Assembly: GCF_003347595.2 (NCBI RefSeq)
Contig: NZ_QCZK02000060.1
Coordinates: forward strand, 1-64,000
Direction of reading: 5' to 3'
From: Botryobacter ruber
GTDB lineage: Bacteria > Bacteroidota > Bacteroidia > Cytophagales > Hymenobacteraceae
DNA length: 64,000 nucleotides
How positions within the stretch are numbered: the first letter of the stretch is position 1; every line of letters begins with the position of its first letter. The position numbers and the translations under genes were made by a program. Under the pieces are notes generated by a model that saw only the letters and a list, made by a program, of their open reading frames with translations, was not told the origin of the DNA and made no database searches. Shown here in pieces: positions 23,535 through 32,004 of the stretch.

Positions 23535-24734
23535 ATGATCGGTAAAACTGTTGTACTGCTTTCCTGTTCCGTTCTGGCGGCCGTTGGTCTGCAGGCGGAC
23601 CAACTACAATCTGATGCTATGACACCTCCCTCAGCTGCTGTTTCGTTGTTTTTGTGCGGCGATGTGATGACCGGCAGGGCCATCGACCAGGTGCTGCCGC
23701 AGTCGGTAGAGCCGCAACTGTACGAGTCGTATGTGAAAGATGCGCGGGCTTATGTGCAACTGGCGGAACGACGAAACGGCCCCATCCCAAAGCGGGTGCC
23801 GTATGCCTACATCTGGGGCGATGCCCTGGACGTGTGGCAGCAGCAGGCGCCCGACCTGAAGCTCATCAACCTGGAAACCAGTATTACCACCAATCCCGAA
23901 CCCTGGCCCGACAAGGGCGTAAATTACCGGATGCACCCTGCCAACATCCCCTTGCTGAAAGCTGCCGGCATCGATTTCTGCTCCTTAGCCAACAACCACA
24001 TCCTCGACTGGCAGCGGGAGGGGCTGCTGGAGACCCTGCAGACCTTGCAGGAAGCTGAATTACCGTTTTCAGGGGCAGGTCAGAACCTGGCAGAAGCCCG
24101 TAAACCAGCCATCCTGAAAACAAAGCAACACCGGGTGATCATTTTTGCCTACGGCTACGGCAACAGCGGCATCCCATCCGACTGGGCCGCCTCGCCCCAA
24201 CTGGCTGGCATAAACCTGCTGCCCGATTTGAGTCCCGAAACGGTAGACGACATCCGGAAGCAGGTGCGGGCAGTAAAACAGGCAGGCGATGTTGTGGTTT
24301 TTTCCATTCACTGGGGCCCCAACTGGGGCTATGAAATTCCGCCCCGCCACCGCGAATTCGCCTACAGGTTAATAGACGAGGCGGGTGTAGATGTGATCCA
24401 CGGCCATTCCTCGCATCATCCGCTGGCCCTGGAGGTGTATCAAGACAAGCTGATTCTGTACGGAGCCGGCGATTTTATCAACGATTACGAGGGCATCAGC
24501 GGGCACGATGAGTACCGCAGCGACCTTGCCCTTATGTATTTTACCGAGCTAAACCCGGCCAACGGCACACTCGTTTCGCTGCGCATGGTGCCCCTGCAAC
24601 TTAAAAAATTCCGCCTGAACCATGCCTCAGAAGCAGATGCAGCCTGGCTTACCCGGGTGTTGGACCGGGAAGGCGAAAAAGTAGGCACGAGCGTCAGGCT
24701 GAACAGTGATGGAACACTATCCCTGCATTGGTAA
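23535..24734 (+). CDS. CapA-like metallophosphatase-fold protein
   Basis: A 399-residue exported protein with a hydrophobic signal (about 1-22). It has the CapA/PgsA pattern: FLCGDVMTG near residue 36, LINLETSIT near 113, SLANNHILDW near 149, SIHWGPNWG near 255 and IHGHSSHHPL near 294. Members are linked to poly-gamma-glutamate export or hydrolysis. No capB or capC gene is nearby, so a role in a capsule is not supported here, and it may act on another cell-surface polymer. Confidence 0.85.
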   Translation: MIGKTVVLLSCSVLAAVGLQADQLQSDAMTPPSAAVSLFLCGDVMTGRAIDQVLPQSVEPQLYESYVKDARAYVQLAERRNGPIPKRVPYAYIWGDALDVWQQQAPDLKLINLETSITTNPEPWPDKGVNYRMHPANIPLLKAAGIDFCSLANNHILDWQREGLLETLQTLQEAELPFSGAGQNLAEARKPAILKTKQHRVIIFAYGYGNSGIPSDWAASPQLAGINLLPDLSPETVDDIRKQVRAVKQAGDVVVFSIHWGPNWGYEIPPRHREFAYRLIDEAGVDVIHGHSSHHPLALEVYQDKLILYGAGDFINDYEGISGHDEYRSDLALMYFTELNPANGTLVSLRMVPLQLKKFRLNHASEADAAWLTRVLDREGEKVGTSVRLNSDGTLSLHW

Positions 24735-24907
24735 GTAACCGGGCCGATTCGTTTGCACCAAACTTTCTTTTCTCCTGCTTCGGATGTATAAGATATTTCA
24801 CTATAACACGTTACTCAGCAAAGGAAATTGTAGACTTTACATTATCAGAAACTCCCGGAACGAAATTTATTACGGTCAGGGGTGGATTAGGAATGACAGC
24901 TTGTGGT

Positions 24908-25180
24908 ATGAAGGAAAACAAATTTGAACATCTTGCCAATTTCAGCAAAATGCCCGCCTGGGCTCAGGCAGAGGTTCTGGAACGCGAAGGAACGGAACTG
25001 GCCCGCCGGCTGCACAAGGGCTGGGAGGTGCGCCTCTTTTCCATCGACAACTATTACGTAGAGCTCTGGGAAAAGCAGGAGCTGAAAATTACCACTACCT
25101 TCCGGAATTCCGCCAAAGCCCTTGCCGTGCTGGAACCTTATCTGGGAGGCATAGCGGTACAGGACCTGGTCGGTTTCTGA
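24908..25180 (+). CDS. Conserved hypothetical protein
   Basis: A 90-residue soluble protein (MKENKFEHLANFSKMPAWAQ...), with a helical N-terminus and a later strand-rich part (RLFSIDNYYVELWE). I do not recognise a family. Longer in-frame starts begin in the CapA-like gene and carry unlikely sequence, so the ATG at 24908 is used. It is convergent with the diadenylate cyclase gene, with a DR30 copy between. Confidence 0.65.
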   Translation: MKENKFEHLANFSKMPAWAQAEVLEREGTELARRLHKGWEVRLFSIDNYYVELWEKQELKITTTFRNSAKALAVLEPYLGGIAVQDLVGF

Positions 25181-25200
25181 GTTTCGTGCTCGTTTCGTTT

Positions 25201-25231
25201 TGCTGCTCCTATCACCACTCCCGCTGTTGCA
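25201..25231 (-). repeat. DR30 dispersed repeat copy
   Basis: An inverted copy with the CACTCCC variant: TGCTGCTCCTATCACCACTC then CCGCTGTTGC. It lies between two convergent genes. Confidence 0.7.
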
Positions 25232-25285
25232 TCCAACCACATCAGGTAGTAGAGAACCACCCTTTGGCTAAGGTAACGGACAAGT

Positions 25286-26425
25286 TTACAACAGCAGCGT
25301 CCCGATCCGGTGTGCCCGTACAATTTCTTCCTGTGCAGACCAGGAGAAGATCGTGAAACGCCCGTCCTGGGAAGCAACCAGGGCCAGGGCATCGCGTTGG
25401 TCGTGCACAAACTGAGCAGCCGACAGGTGCCGCGTACCGCCGTTATGGGCAGGCGGAATAACCGTAGCTTTAACCCCAACCACAGGCTCGGAAACCAGCA
25501 GCTTATCAACCGGGGCGTTTCCTTTCCGGCGGCCGATTTTGGCGCCAAACGCCAGCACTTCGTATTCATCGTTGATAATGGTTGCACCGTCTAAAGCCGT
25601 GAGTCCTGCAATGCTTTCTACTTCCCGGTGCAGTTCCTGCTGCCACGATCCCTGGCTGCGCACGGTTACTTCCTGGCGCATTAAACCGGATAGGCCGCTG
25701 TAGGGGGGCACAACGGGGTAAGAGATGGGGTGTACGATGGATTCGCGCCAACTGTCGGAACCGGCCGGTACAATCAGCATGGAGCCGCCGCGTTTGTGGG
25801 CCCGCATCGAAACCGCCAGCTGAACCAGCACATTCAGGGAGTTGTTCCAGGAGGAAGAAGTGAAATCGAGAAAGGAGGCGAGGAGGGCGGTGCTGTCGGG
25901 CAGGGTTAGGCTGTTTTCATCCACCACCTTCACCTGGTCGCCAATGAGAACGGCTACGTTTACAAACTTGCCATAGCCATCGAGCCGGCGGTGTTTTACC
26001 ACCAGCAAGCCCGGATCCGACACATCCAGCACCAGGCAAAGCGCACGGATATCGCGGGTAGTTCCCCACACATACAGCTCCTCTCCGTCCTGCCACACCC
26101 CTAGGTGGATGCCGGGACGTTCTACTCCGGGCGCTAGTTTTAACAGGATGGCAGGCAGAAGCGGCAACCGCTTCTCGAACAGCAACGGCATGCCGGCCTG
26201 TTCAGGAGGAACAAAAGCCAGTGAAATTTTGGGTGGCTGCCCTTCCTCGCGCCGCAGGCTGGCCCAGAACGCAGCATCAATCATGGCCTCAACAACTTTT
26301 GCTGTTGGCGCTGGTTCCACGCCCGTTACGCCGCGCTGCCTTGCCTCGGCCAGTTGATTTGCAAAATGGGTTTCCACGGTTGGGGCCACTGCCTTTGCCG
26401 CCTGGTACGTTGTTCTTCTGGTCAT
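25286..26425 (-). CDS. Diadenylate cyclase with DACNV-type sensor domain
   Basis: A 379-residue protein. The C-terminal part has the DAC (DisA_N) signature: RGGSMLIV near 212-219, LDGATII at 278-284 and GGTRHLSAA at 329-337, the residues that bind ATP and metal to make cyclic di-AMP. The first ~190 residues match no membrane domain and fit the DACNV class of putative sensor regions. It is not CdaA-like (no membrane helices) and not DisA-like (no DNA-binding helix-hairpin-helix tail). The classical RHR is RHL here, so activity is likely but needs testing. It stands alone. Confidence 0.75.
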   Translation of the reverse strand: MTRRTTYQAAKAVAPTVETHFANQLAEARQRGVTGVEPAPTAKVVEAMIDAAFWASLRREEGQPPKISLAFVPPEQAGMPLLFEKRLPLLPAILLKLAPGVERPGIHLGVWQDGEELYVWGTTRDIRALCLVLDVSDPGLLVVKHRRLDGYGKFVNVAVLIGDQVKVVDENSLTLPDSTALLASFLDFTSSSWNNSLNVLVQLAVSMRAHKRGGSMLIVPAGSDSWRESIVHPISYPVVPPYSGLSGLMRQEVTVRSQGSWQQELHREVESIAGLTALDGATIINDEYEVLAFGAKIGRRKGNAPVDKLLVSEPVVGVKATVIPPAHNGGTRHLSAAQFVHDQRDALALVASQDGRFTIFSWSAQEEIVRAHRIGTLLL

Positions 26426-26481
26426 GCTTTATCGGAAGTCATTCAACCCTTAAGGTACTCAATTATGACAAAAAAACCTTA

Positions 26482-26513
26482 CAGCTGCTGCCTCCATTCC
26501 CGCTGCGGCTCTT
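26482..26513 (-). repeat. DR30 dispersed repeat copy (diverged)
   Basis: CAGCTGCTGCCTCCATTCCC then GCTGCGGCTCTT, upstream of the diadenylate cyclase gene and before the Rof-like gene. Confidence 0.6.
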
Positions 26514-26628
26514 CCGGAAAAAAAATGGTGATGTCCGGGAAAAGTTTTGCTTTTTACCCGGCAATCCGTAGTTTAAGCAACACCAGGTTCCTGGCGGAAT
26601 GAGAAATACATGAAAAAGAAATATAAAG

Positions 26629-26898
26629 ATGAACACAGCTTATAAACCAGTCGATCGGAAATTTTATGACGAGCTGCAGGCGCTGGCAAAAGAGAAAGCG
26701 TACGTACGCATCCAGTTTTACACGGACATACACGAGTTCCTGACAATCAACGCTTCCCTGAAGGGGCTGCACCAGCAGGGGGAGGAAGAGTACCTGCTGG
26801 TGTCTACCGGCGAGGAAATCCGCCTCGACAGGCTTGTACGGGTAGGCAACACAGCGGCACCCGGCTATGACGAAGACTACTTTAAATGCGATTGCTGA
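26629..26898 (+). CDS. Rho-binding antiterminator (Rof)-like protein
   Basis: An 89-residue protein. The YKPVDRKFYDELQALA start and the closing GEEIRLDRLVRVG match the layout of small Rof/YaeO-like proteins in Bacteroidota (a five-strand beta fold with an N-terminal helix). In Escherichia coli, Rof binds Rho and blocks termination. The role here is by resemblance only. It is followed by a long perfect inverted repeat. Confidence 0.55.
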   Translation: MNTAYKPVDRKFYDELQALAKEKAYVRIQFYTDIHEFLTINASLKGLHQQGEEEYLLVSTGEEIRLDRLVRVGNTAAPGYDEDYFKCDC

Positions 26899-26934
26899 TT
26901 ACCTGCAGGATAGTACAGTCTTATACCTATGACG

Positions 26935-27000
26935 CAGCAAAGCCTGACAGTTTCAGAAAGAAGCTTTGTACTTTTTTCTGAAATTAATCAGGCTTTGCTG
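26935..27000. repeat. Long inverted repeat between convergent genes
   Basis: CAGCAAAGCCTGA and TCAGGCTTTGCTG form a perfect 13-bp outer stem, and TTTCAGAAA with TTTCTGAAA extends it inward. It sits between the Rof-like gene and the opposite lipoprotein gene and could act as a two-way terminator, although neither side has a long T-run. Confidence 0.7.
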
Positions 27001-27044
27001 TGTCTGTCCTTTTAGAAAAGTATAATTTAGTTGAATATGCTTTT

Positions 27045-27260
27045 TTAGAGGTCAGAACCATCTTCAAAAACATCCACAGGTTCATCCTCATCTATAAAGT
27101 CTTCGAATTCATCTTCTTCAAAACCAGGATCATTATCCCCATCGTTATCAATAGTACCGGTTGGGGTTATAGCCATGGGCCTGATTTCATCGTCATCATC
27201 GCAACTGCTCAGGCTTACTCCCATACAAAGAGCCAGGCCTAGTATTAATATATTTTTCAT
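27045..27260 (-). CDS. Small, very acidic lipoprotein
   Basis: A 71-residue protein with a lipoprotein signal (lipobox SLSSC, Cys20). The mature part is dominated by Asp and Glu (DDDDEI, then EEDEFEDFIDEDEP), suggesting cation binding or an extended, unfolded chain. No family is recognised. Confidence 0.65.
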   Translation of the reverse strand: MKNILILGLALCMGVSLSSCDDDDEIRPMAITPTGTIDNDGDNDPGFEEDEFEDFIDEDEPVDVFEDGSDL

Positions 27261-27582
27261 AGTTACCTTGTTCTTTAGTAGAAATTTATATACTATTTAA
27301 CTGGCTTTATATCAATAAGTTTCAATAACAACTGCTTTTGTTTTGATACTGTGTAAATATGAATATTTGAATAAAAGCATAATAATTGCACAGTTCCAGG
27401 GCTAATGCCGGCAAACATTGCCGGAACAGGTGCCGGAACGGGTATATTGTGCTGCCAACATCGTCCGTTCAGAGCCTCCAGTTGTAGTATCTGCTTTATT
27501 ATCAATTTGTTAAATATGAAACAAGGGCACGCGTTTCACCTGTCATTTACCTATCATTGTAAAAACAACAAACACGAAAGCT
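27261..27582. other. Divergent spacer
   Basis: 322 bp between two divergent small genes. The only features noted are a repeated GCCGG motif (27408-27438, four times) and AT-rich flanks. No clear promoter or RNA gene is seen. Confidence 0.4.
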
Positions 27583-27906
27583 ATGACACAGGAAATTCAG
27601 TTGCTGATAAGCAGCAGCAGCCTGCCCGACACCAAAGTGGCTATTGGACTTACAATTGAAGAACACGGCAAGAAAGCAGCCATCGCAATAGCAGAAAAGT
27701 TTTATCAGGATGTAATTTGCCTGCTCCAGGCTACCAACGACCACCACACCAGCAGCATGATCGTCAGCGAAGCAACGGACCTGTTCCTGGATGATGAGGT
27801 GGAGCAGGAAAACGAAGCTGAGGAAGACGAAGACGAAGAACTGGAGTGGGACTGGAGCCTGGATTTGGAAGACGACGAAGAGGAGAGGCGGGACAATTAT
27901 AAGTAA
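27583..27906 (+). CDS. Hypothetical acidic protein
   Basis: A 107-residue protein. The first ~60 residues look folded (IQLLISSSSLPDTKVAIGL). The last 40 are almost all Asp and Glu with Trp-Asp-Trp (DEELEWDWSLDLEDDEEE). No family is recognised. A terminator-like hairpin follows. No partner is evident. Confidence 0.6.
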   Translation: MTQEIQLLISSSSLPDTKVAIGLTIEEHGKKAAIAIAEKFYQDVICLLQATNDHHTSSMIVSEATDLFLDDEVEQENEAEEDEDEELEWDWSLDLEDDEEERRDNYK

Positions 27907-27992
27907 AACCGGATCCATTTCTCCTTTCCGTACGGATTTAAGCGGTGAAATAAAAATTATCCGGCAACCGCAATTTTTAGCATCATTTCAGG

Positions 27993-28047
27993 AACAGATT
28001 TGCTTTCACAAAGGTATAATACAGGTGGAAGCAAATCTGTTTTTTTC
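27993..28047 (+). terminator. Terminator-like hairpin with long loop
   Basis: AACAGATTTGCTT and AAGCAAATCTGTT form a perfect 13-bp stem around a 23-base loop, followed by TTTTTTCTT. The loop is longer than usual. Confidence 0.65.
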
Positions 28048-28186
28048 TTGCCTTTTCTTTTGCAACCGGAGGCGTTACGAGGCCGATGCGGGTAATTGGC
28101 TCTGATTATCAGCGAAGTAGAAGTCAGGCATGGTGCAAAAAAAAAACAGGTGCTCTTTGATTCTTTTACCCTCTAAGCTTACACCT

Positions 28187-29452
28187 ATGCGCATCCGACT
28201 TTTATCCGGCATCTTTTTAGTAGCCTTGGTTGCTTTTGATGCTACCGCCTCTCAAATACTGGTGCCCATGGACGGGACACAGAAAAATCACCTGAAATCG
28301 TATGGGGTTGCTTACTGGGTGCTGCAAAACCACGAGGAAGTAGACTGGCTGCTCAACTACAGGGGCGGCAGCTTCGCTTTCCGGCATTCTGCCAAAATTG
28401 AGAGCGAATTAACGGTAAGAGGAGTTTCCTATGCCGTGCTATCGGATGCGCAGTACCAGTCCATTCTTGCCGAGATCAGCAATCCGGAGGTAAACATGGA
28501 CCTGATGAAGCTGGAGAAAGCGCCCAAAATTGCTGTTTACTCCCCTAAAATAAAAGAACCCTACGACGATGCCGTTACGCTGGTGCTCGATTTTGCTGAA
28601 ATCCCGTACGAGCTGGTTTTTGATGAAGAGGTGCTGGACAAGAAGCTGCCAACCTTCGACTGGCTGCACCTGCACCACGAAGATTTTACTGGCCAGTATG
28701 GGAAAGTGATGGGCCGCCGCCGCCATAACGAAGCTTTCCTGGCCCAGCAGCAGGAAGCCGAAGATGTTGCCCGGAAGTACGGCTACGCCAAAGTCTCTCA
28801 GATGAAACTGGGGGTGGTAACTAAAATAAAAGAATTTGTGGCTGGAGGAGGCTTTATGTTTGCCATGTGCTCCGCTACCGACACCTACGACATTGCCCTG
28901 GCTGCCGACGGCGTGGACATCGTGGATGCCATCTACGACGGAGACGACATAGATCCGGAGGCGCAGCAGAAGATCGATTTCAACAAAACCTTTGCTTTCC
29001 GCGACTTTGCCATCAGCCTGAGCCCCTACGACCGCAGTTTTTCGAGTATCGACAACCAGCGGCGGGAGCGGGGGCTTTACGAAGAAAACGACTTTTTCGC
29101 CCTCTTTACCTTCTCCGCCAAATGGGACCCCATCCCAACCATGCTCACCCAAAACCATGAAAAGACCATTAAAGGGTTTATGGGGCAAACCACGGCTTTC
29201 AAAAAAGTACACGTAAAGCCGGATGTAACCGTGATGGGCGAAACAGAAGAAGCAAAGGAGGTACGCTACATCAACGGCACCATCGGCAACGGCACCTGGA
29301 CATTCTATGGCGGGCACGACCCGGAAGATTACCAGCATATGCCCGGGGAACCTCCCACCGATTTGTCGCTGCACCCCAACTCACCGGGCTACCGCCTCAT
29401 CCTGAACAACATCCTGTTTCCGGCTGCCCGAAAGAAAAAGCCTAAAACCTGA
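28187..29452 (+). CDS. Exported conserved protein of unknown activity
   Basis: A 421-residue protein starting with a signal peptide (MRIRLLSGIFLVALVAF). I recall close relatives in Bacteroidota often being labelled asparagine synthetase B, but no PP-loop or N-terminal nucleophile cysteine is visible and the label looks wrong. Conserved-looking stretches include VPMDGTQKNHLKSYGVAYWV, DWLHLHHEDFTGQYG, a GGGFMFAMCSATDTYDIALA segment reminiscent of a class I amidotransferase-like nucleophile turn (Cys in AMCSAT), and FYGGHDPEDYQH. I assign no function. I chose the ATG at 28187 because it starts directly at the signal peptide. Confidence 0.75.
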   Translation: MRIRLLSGIFLVALVAFDATASQILVPMDGTQKNHLKSYGVAYWVLQNHEEVDWLLNYRGGSFAFRHSAKIESELTVRGVSYAVLSDAQYQSILAEISNPEVNMDLMKLEKAPKIAVYSPKIKEPYDDAVTLVLDFAEIPYELVFDEEVLDKKLPTFDWLHLHHEDFTGQYGKVMGRRRHNEAFLAQQQEAEDVARKYGYAKVSQMKLGVVTKIKEFVAGGGFMFAMCSATDTYDIALAADGVDIVDAIYDGDDIDPEAQQKIDFNKTFAFRDFAISLSPYDRSFSSIDNQRRERGLYEENDFFALFTFSAKWDPIPTMLTQNHEKTIKGFMGQTTAFKKVHVKPDVTVMGETEEAKEVRYINGTIGNGTWTFYGGHDPEDYQHMPGEPPTDLSLHPNSPGYRLILNNILFPAARKKKPKT

Positions 29453-29576
29453 AATTTTACAGGCTGTACCAGCTACTTTATTTTCATTTTTCAGAACCTT
29501 CTGCCTCCGATTCCCATATGAAGGTAAAAGCAGTTCGGAAGCCAAAGCTGCTGCACACCAACTAACAACGGACGCT

Positions 29577-29810
29577 ATGAGAGCAAAAGGAGGGAAAAAG
29601 CCAGGTAAGGATGAAATGAAAGGTGGTAAAAAAGCAAAAGCGAAAGCAGCAGCAACCGAACAGCAACACACTTCTCCTGAAACTACAGGCGCTGCGCAAA
29701 CGGACGATACGCCCGAAAAAATTATCGTTGTTCAGGCTATGACCGGGCAAAATGAACAGGGGGAGCAGCAGGAGGTTGGCGGCGAACTGAACCGGGAGCA
29801 GCTGTGGTAA
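29577..29810 (+). CDS. Doubtful small low-complexity protein
   Basis: A 77-residue frame that is rich in Lys and Ala at the start (MRAKGGKKPGKDEMKGGKKA) and Gln/Glu-rich later. Its last codons and stop lie inside a DR30 copy. There is no recognised family. It could be a real small basic protein or a chance frame. Confidence 0.35.
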   Translation: MRAKGGKKPGKDEMKGGKKAKAKAAATEQQHTSPETTGAAQTDDTPEKIIVVQAMTGQNEQGEQQEVGGELNREQLW

Positions 29811-29825
29811 TGGTGACAGCAGCAG
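29794..29825 (+). repeat. DR30 dispersed repeat copy (diverged)
   Basis: GGGAGCAGCTGTGG then TAATGGTGACAGCAGCAG. It provides the stop codon of the doubtful upstream frame and ends 13 bp before the Mut7-C gene. Confidence 0.6.
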
Positions 29826-29837
29826 AAAGGTTTTGTT

Positions 29838-30692
29838 ATGACTAAAACAGCCGCTTTTCTGTTTCATGGCGCGCTGAACGATTTCCTGCCCGCTGCTAAA
29901 AGAAACATACGGTTTGATTATACCTTCAATGGCAGCCCTGCCGTGAAAGATGCCATCGAAGCCCTAGGCGTTCCGCACCCGGAAGTGGATGTCATTTTAA
30001 TAAACGGCGCTCCCGCCGGTTTTGCCCAGCAGCTTCAGGCACAGGACCAGGTGGAGGTTTTTCCGGATGCATCTGCGTTCGGGTTACCTGAAGCGCATTC
30101 CATACAGGCCTTGCTGCCTGTTTCCGATAAGTTTGTGCTGGATGTGCACCTGGGCAAACTGGCCAAAGCCCTGCGCATGCTGGGTTTCGACACCTTATAC
30201 CAGAACGATTACGACGATGCCACCATCGCCCGCCTTGCCGACCAGGAAAACCGGATTGTGCTGACACGGGATGTAAACCTGCTCAAAAACAAACGCATTA
30301 ATCGTGGCTATTGGCTGCGGTCGCAACACGCGGAGGAGCAGTTGCAGGAGGTGCTGACCTATTTTGAACTGCTGCTACAGCTAAACCCCTTCACCCGGTG
30401 CCTGGAATGCAACGGCCCTATTGTGGCCGTCGCGAAGGAGGAGGTGCTGGAACAGCTGCCGCCAAACACCCGCTTGTATTTTCATGAATTTTACCAGTGC
30501 CGCAACTGCAGGCGGGTGTACTGGAAAGGCTCGCATTACGAACGGATGCAGCAGTTTATACAACGCCTACATACTGGAACGGGGCACAGAAGCTCCTTTT
30601 ACAGCAGCGCCAGGATACAAATGGCATCAATCACCAGCAAGCCAATTCTGATTTCGGAACTTTTGCCGGTCACCAGCTTAATAGCGGTATAG
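29838..30692 (+). CDS. Mut7-C RNase domain protein with N-terminal ubiquitin-like domain
   Basis: A 284-residue protein. Residues 1-~80 form a beta-grasp (ubiquitin-like) domain. Residues ~95-245 carry the PIN-fold Mut7-C region, with FVLDVHLGKLAKALRMLGFDT near 98 and VLTRDVNLL near 137. A zinc-binding CxxC...CxxC set follows (RCLECNG, QCRNCRR). It is predicted to cut RNA. The last ~30 residues look unrelated to the family and run 94 bp into the convergent permease gene, so the reading frame may have lost its original stop. Confidence 0.85.
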   Translation: MTKTAAFLFHGALNDFLPAAKRNIRFDYTFNGSPAVKDAIEALGVPHPEVDVILINGAPAGFAQQLQAQDQVEVFPDASAFGLPEAHSIQALLPVSDKFVLDVHLGKLAKALRMLGFDTLYQNDYDDATIARLADQENRIVLTRDVNLLKNKRINRGYWLRSQHAEEQLQEVLTYFELLLQLNPFTRCLECNGPIVAVAKEEVLEQLPPNTRLYFHEFYQCRNCRRVYWKGSHYERMQQFIQRLHTGTGHRSSFYSSARIQMASITSKPILISELLPVTSLIAV

Positions 30693-31909
30693 CTGAGGAA
30701 GCCCCAGATAATGCCCTGCGAGATAGAGTAGGTAAAGGGAATGAGCACCATCGCCAGGAAAGCAGGAATTCCCTCGTCGAGTTGCTGCCAGTTAATCTTT
30801 GTTACAGGCCTGATCATAAACACGCCCACCAGCACCAGTGCCGGAGCCGTGGCAATGGCCGGAATAATGGACAGCAAAGGCGCCACGAAAAGAAACGGCA
30901 GAAACAGGAAGGCGCCCACTACTGCGGTCAGCCCGGTTCGTCCGCCTGCTTCTATCCCCACCGCCGATTCGATATACGCTGTTCCGGGGCTGGAACCCAC
31001 CAGCCCGGCGAGGGTCGTGGCTACAGCATCCGTGAGCAGCGAGCGCTTGATGTTGCGGGGTTCCCCTTCTTCGTCGAGCAGGTTGGCGGCTTCGGCAAGT
31101 CCCACAAACGTGGAAACGCTGTCGAACATATCGGTGAAAACAAACGCAAAAATTACAGGCACAATGGCCAGTTGAAACGAATTCGCTAAATCCAGCTCGA
31201 ACAGCAGGCTGAAATCCGGGGTAGAAAAAGCGCCCTGCCAGTTTACCAGCGGCGCGGCCGCTGTTGCTTCGTCCACACCCCACCAGCGGCCTAGCGGGTA
31301 AGCAGCCAGCGTGGTAAAGAGAATCCCAAGCAGAATGGCGCCTTTCACCTGGCGGGTTACCAGGGTCGCCGTTACCAGCAGCCCGACCAGGAACGTTATC
31401 AGGGCAGGGTTAAGCGGGCTGATCCCGACAATAGTGGCCGGGTTGTGTATGATAAAACCGGCATTGATAAAGCCAATCAGGGTGATAAAAAGGCCAATGC
31501 CTGCGGCAATAGCAGAACGCAGCGGGCGCGGGATGGAAAGTACAATCAGCGTCCGGACGTTAAACAGCGAGAGCACCAGGAACGCTACCCCCGACCAGAA
31601 CACTGCGCCCAGCGCCACCTGCCAGGGCACCTTCATGCCCAGCACGGCCGAATAGGTAAAAAATGCATTCAAGCCCATGCCGGGCGCAACCAGGATCGGG
31701 TTCCGTGCATAGAGGCCCATCATCAGGCTGCTGAAAAAGGAGACCAGAATGGTGGCGGTAAGCACCCCGGAAAAAGGCATGCCGGCCTGGCTCAGAATGC
31801 TGGGATTTACTACAATGATATATGCCGTGGCCAGAAAAGAGGAGAGGCCCGCAATGATTTCGGTATGCAGGGTAGACCCGTTTTTCCTTATCTCGAAAAA
31901 TGATTGCAT
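30599..31909 (-). CDS. NCS2-family purine permease, AzgA-like
   Basis: A 436-residue transporter with about 12-14 membrane segments. It resembles the AzgA/GhxP guanine-hypoxanthine permeases: a start like EIRKNGSTLHTEIIAGLSSFLATAYIIVVNPSIL and the substrate-site PGMGLNAFFTYS near residue 76. It imports purine bases by proton symport. The start is set to the ATG at 31909, with an in-frame TTG just before. Its 3' end overlaps the convergent Mut7-C gene by 94 bp. Confidence 0.88.
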   Translation of the reverse strand: MQSFFEIRKNGSTLHTEIIAGLSSFLATAYIIVVNPSILSQAGMPFSGVLTATILVSFFSSLMMGLYARNPILVAPGMGLNAFFTYSAVLGMKVPWQVALGAVFWSGVAFLVLSLFNVRTLIVLSIPRPLRSAIAAGIGLFITLIGFINAGFIIHNPATIVGISPLNPALITFLVGLLVTATLVTRQVKGAILLGILFTTLAAYPLGRWWGVDEATAAAPLVNWQGAFSTPDFSLLFELDLANSFQLAIVPVIFAFVFTDMFDSVSTFVGLAEAANLLDEEGEPRNIKRSLLTDAVATTLAGLVGSSPGTAYIESAVGIEAGGRTGLTAVVGAFLFLPFLFVAPLLSIIPAIATAPALVLVGVFMIRPVTKINWQQLDEGIPAFLAMVLIPFTYSISQGIIWGFLSYTAIKLVTGKSSEIRIGLLVIDAICILALL

Positions 31910-32004
31910 CAATAGGTTCGTTTGCTTTTGTGCTAAATAAGGAAATAAAGTCCTGCAGACAAAAATATGTTTTTACAAATACGGCGTTACAGGCAGAGCA
32001 CGCG

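Noticed and set aside
28439..29374. 311-codon frame antisense to the exported protein gene
   Set aside because: The sense frame has a signal peptide and conserved-looking segments; the antisense frame has none.
29577..29810. A ribosomal or nucleoid protein based on the Lys/Ala-rich start
   Set aside because: Low complexity only; kept as a doubtful frame without function.
30497..31189. 230-codon plus-strand frame across the Mut7-C gene end and the permease gene
   Set aside because: The composition is Gln/His-rich shadow sequence; both real genes are well supported.
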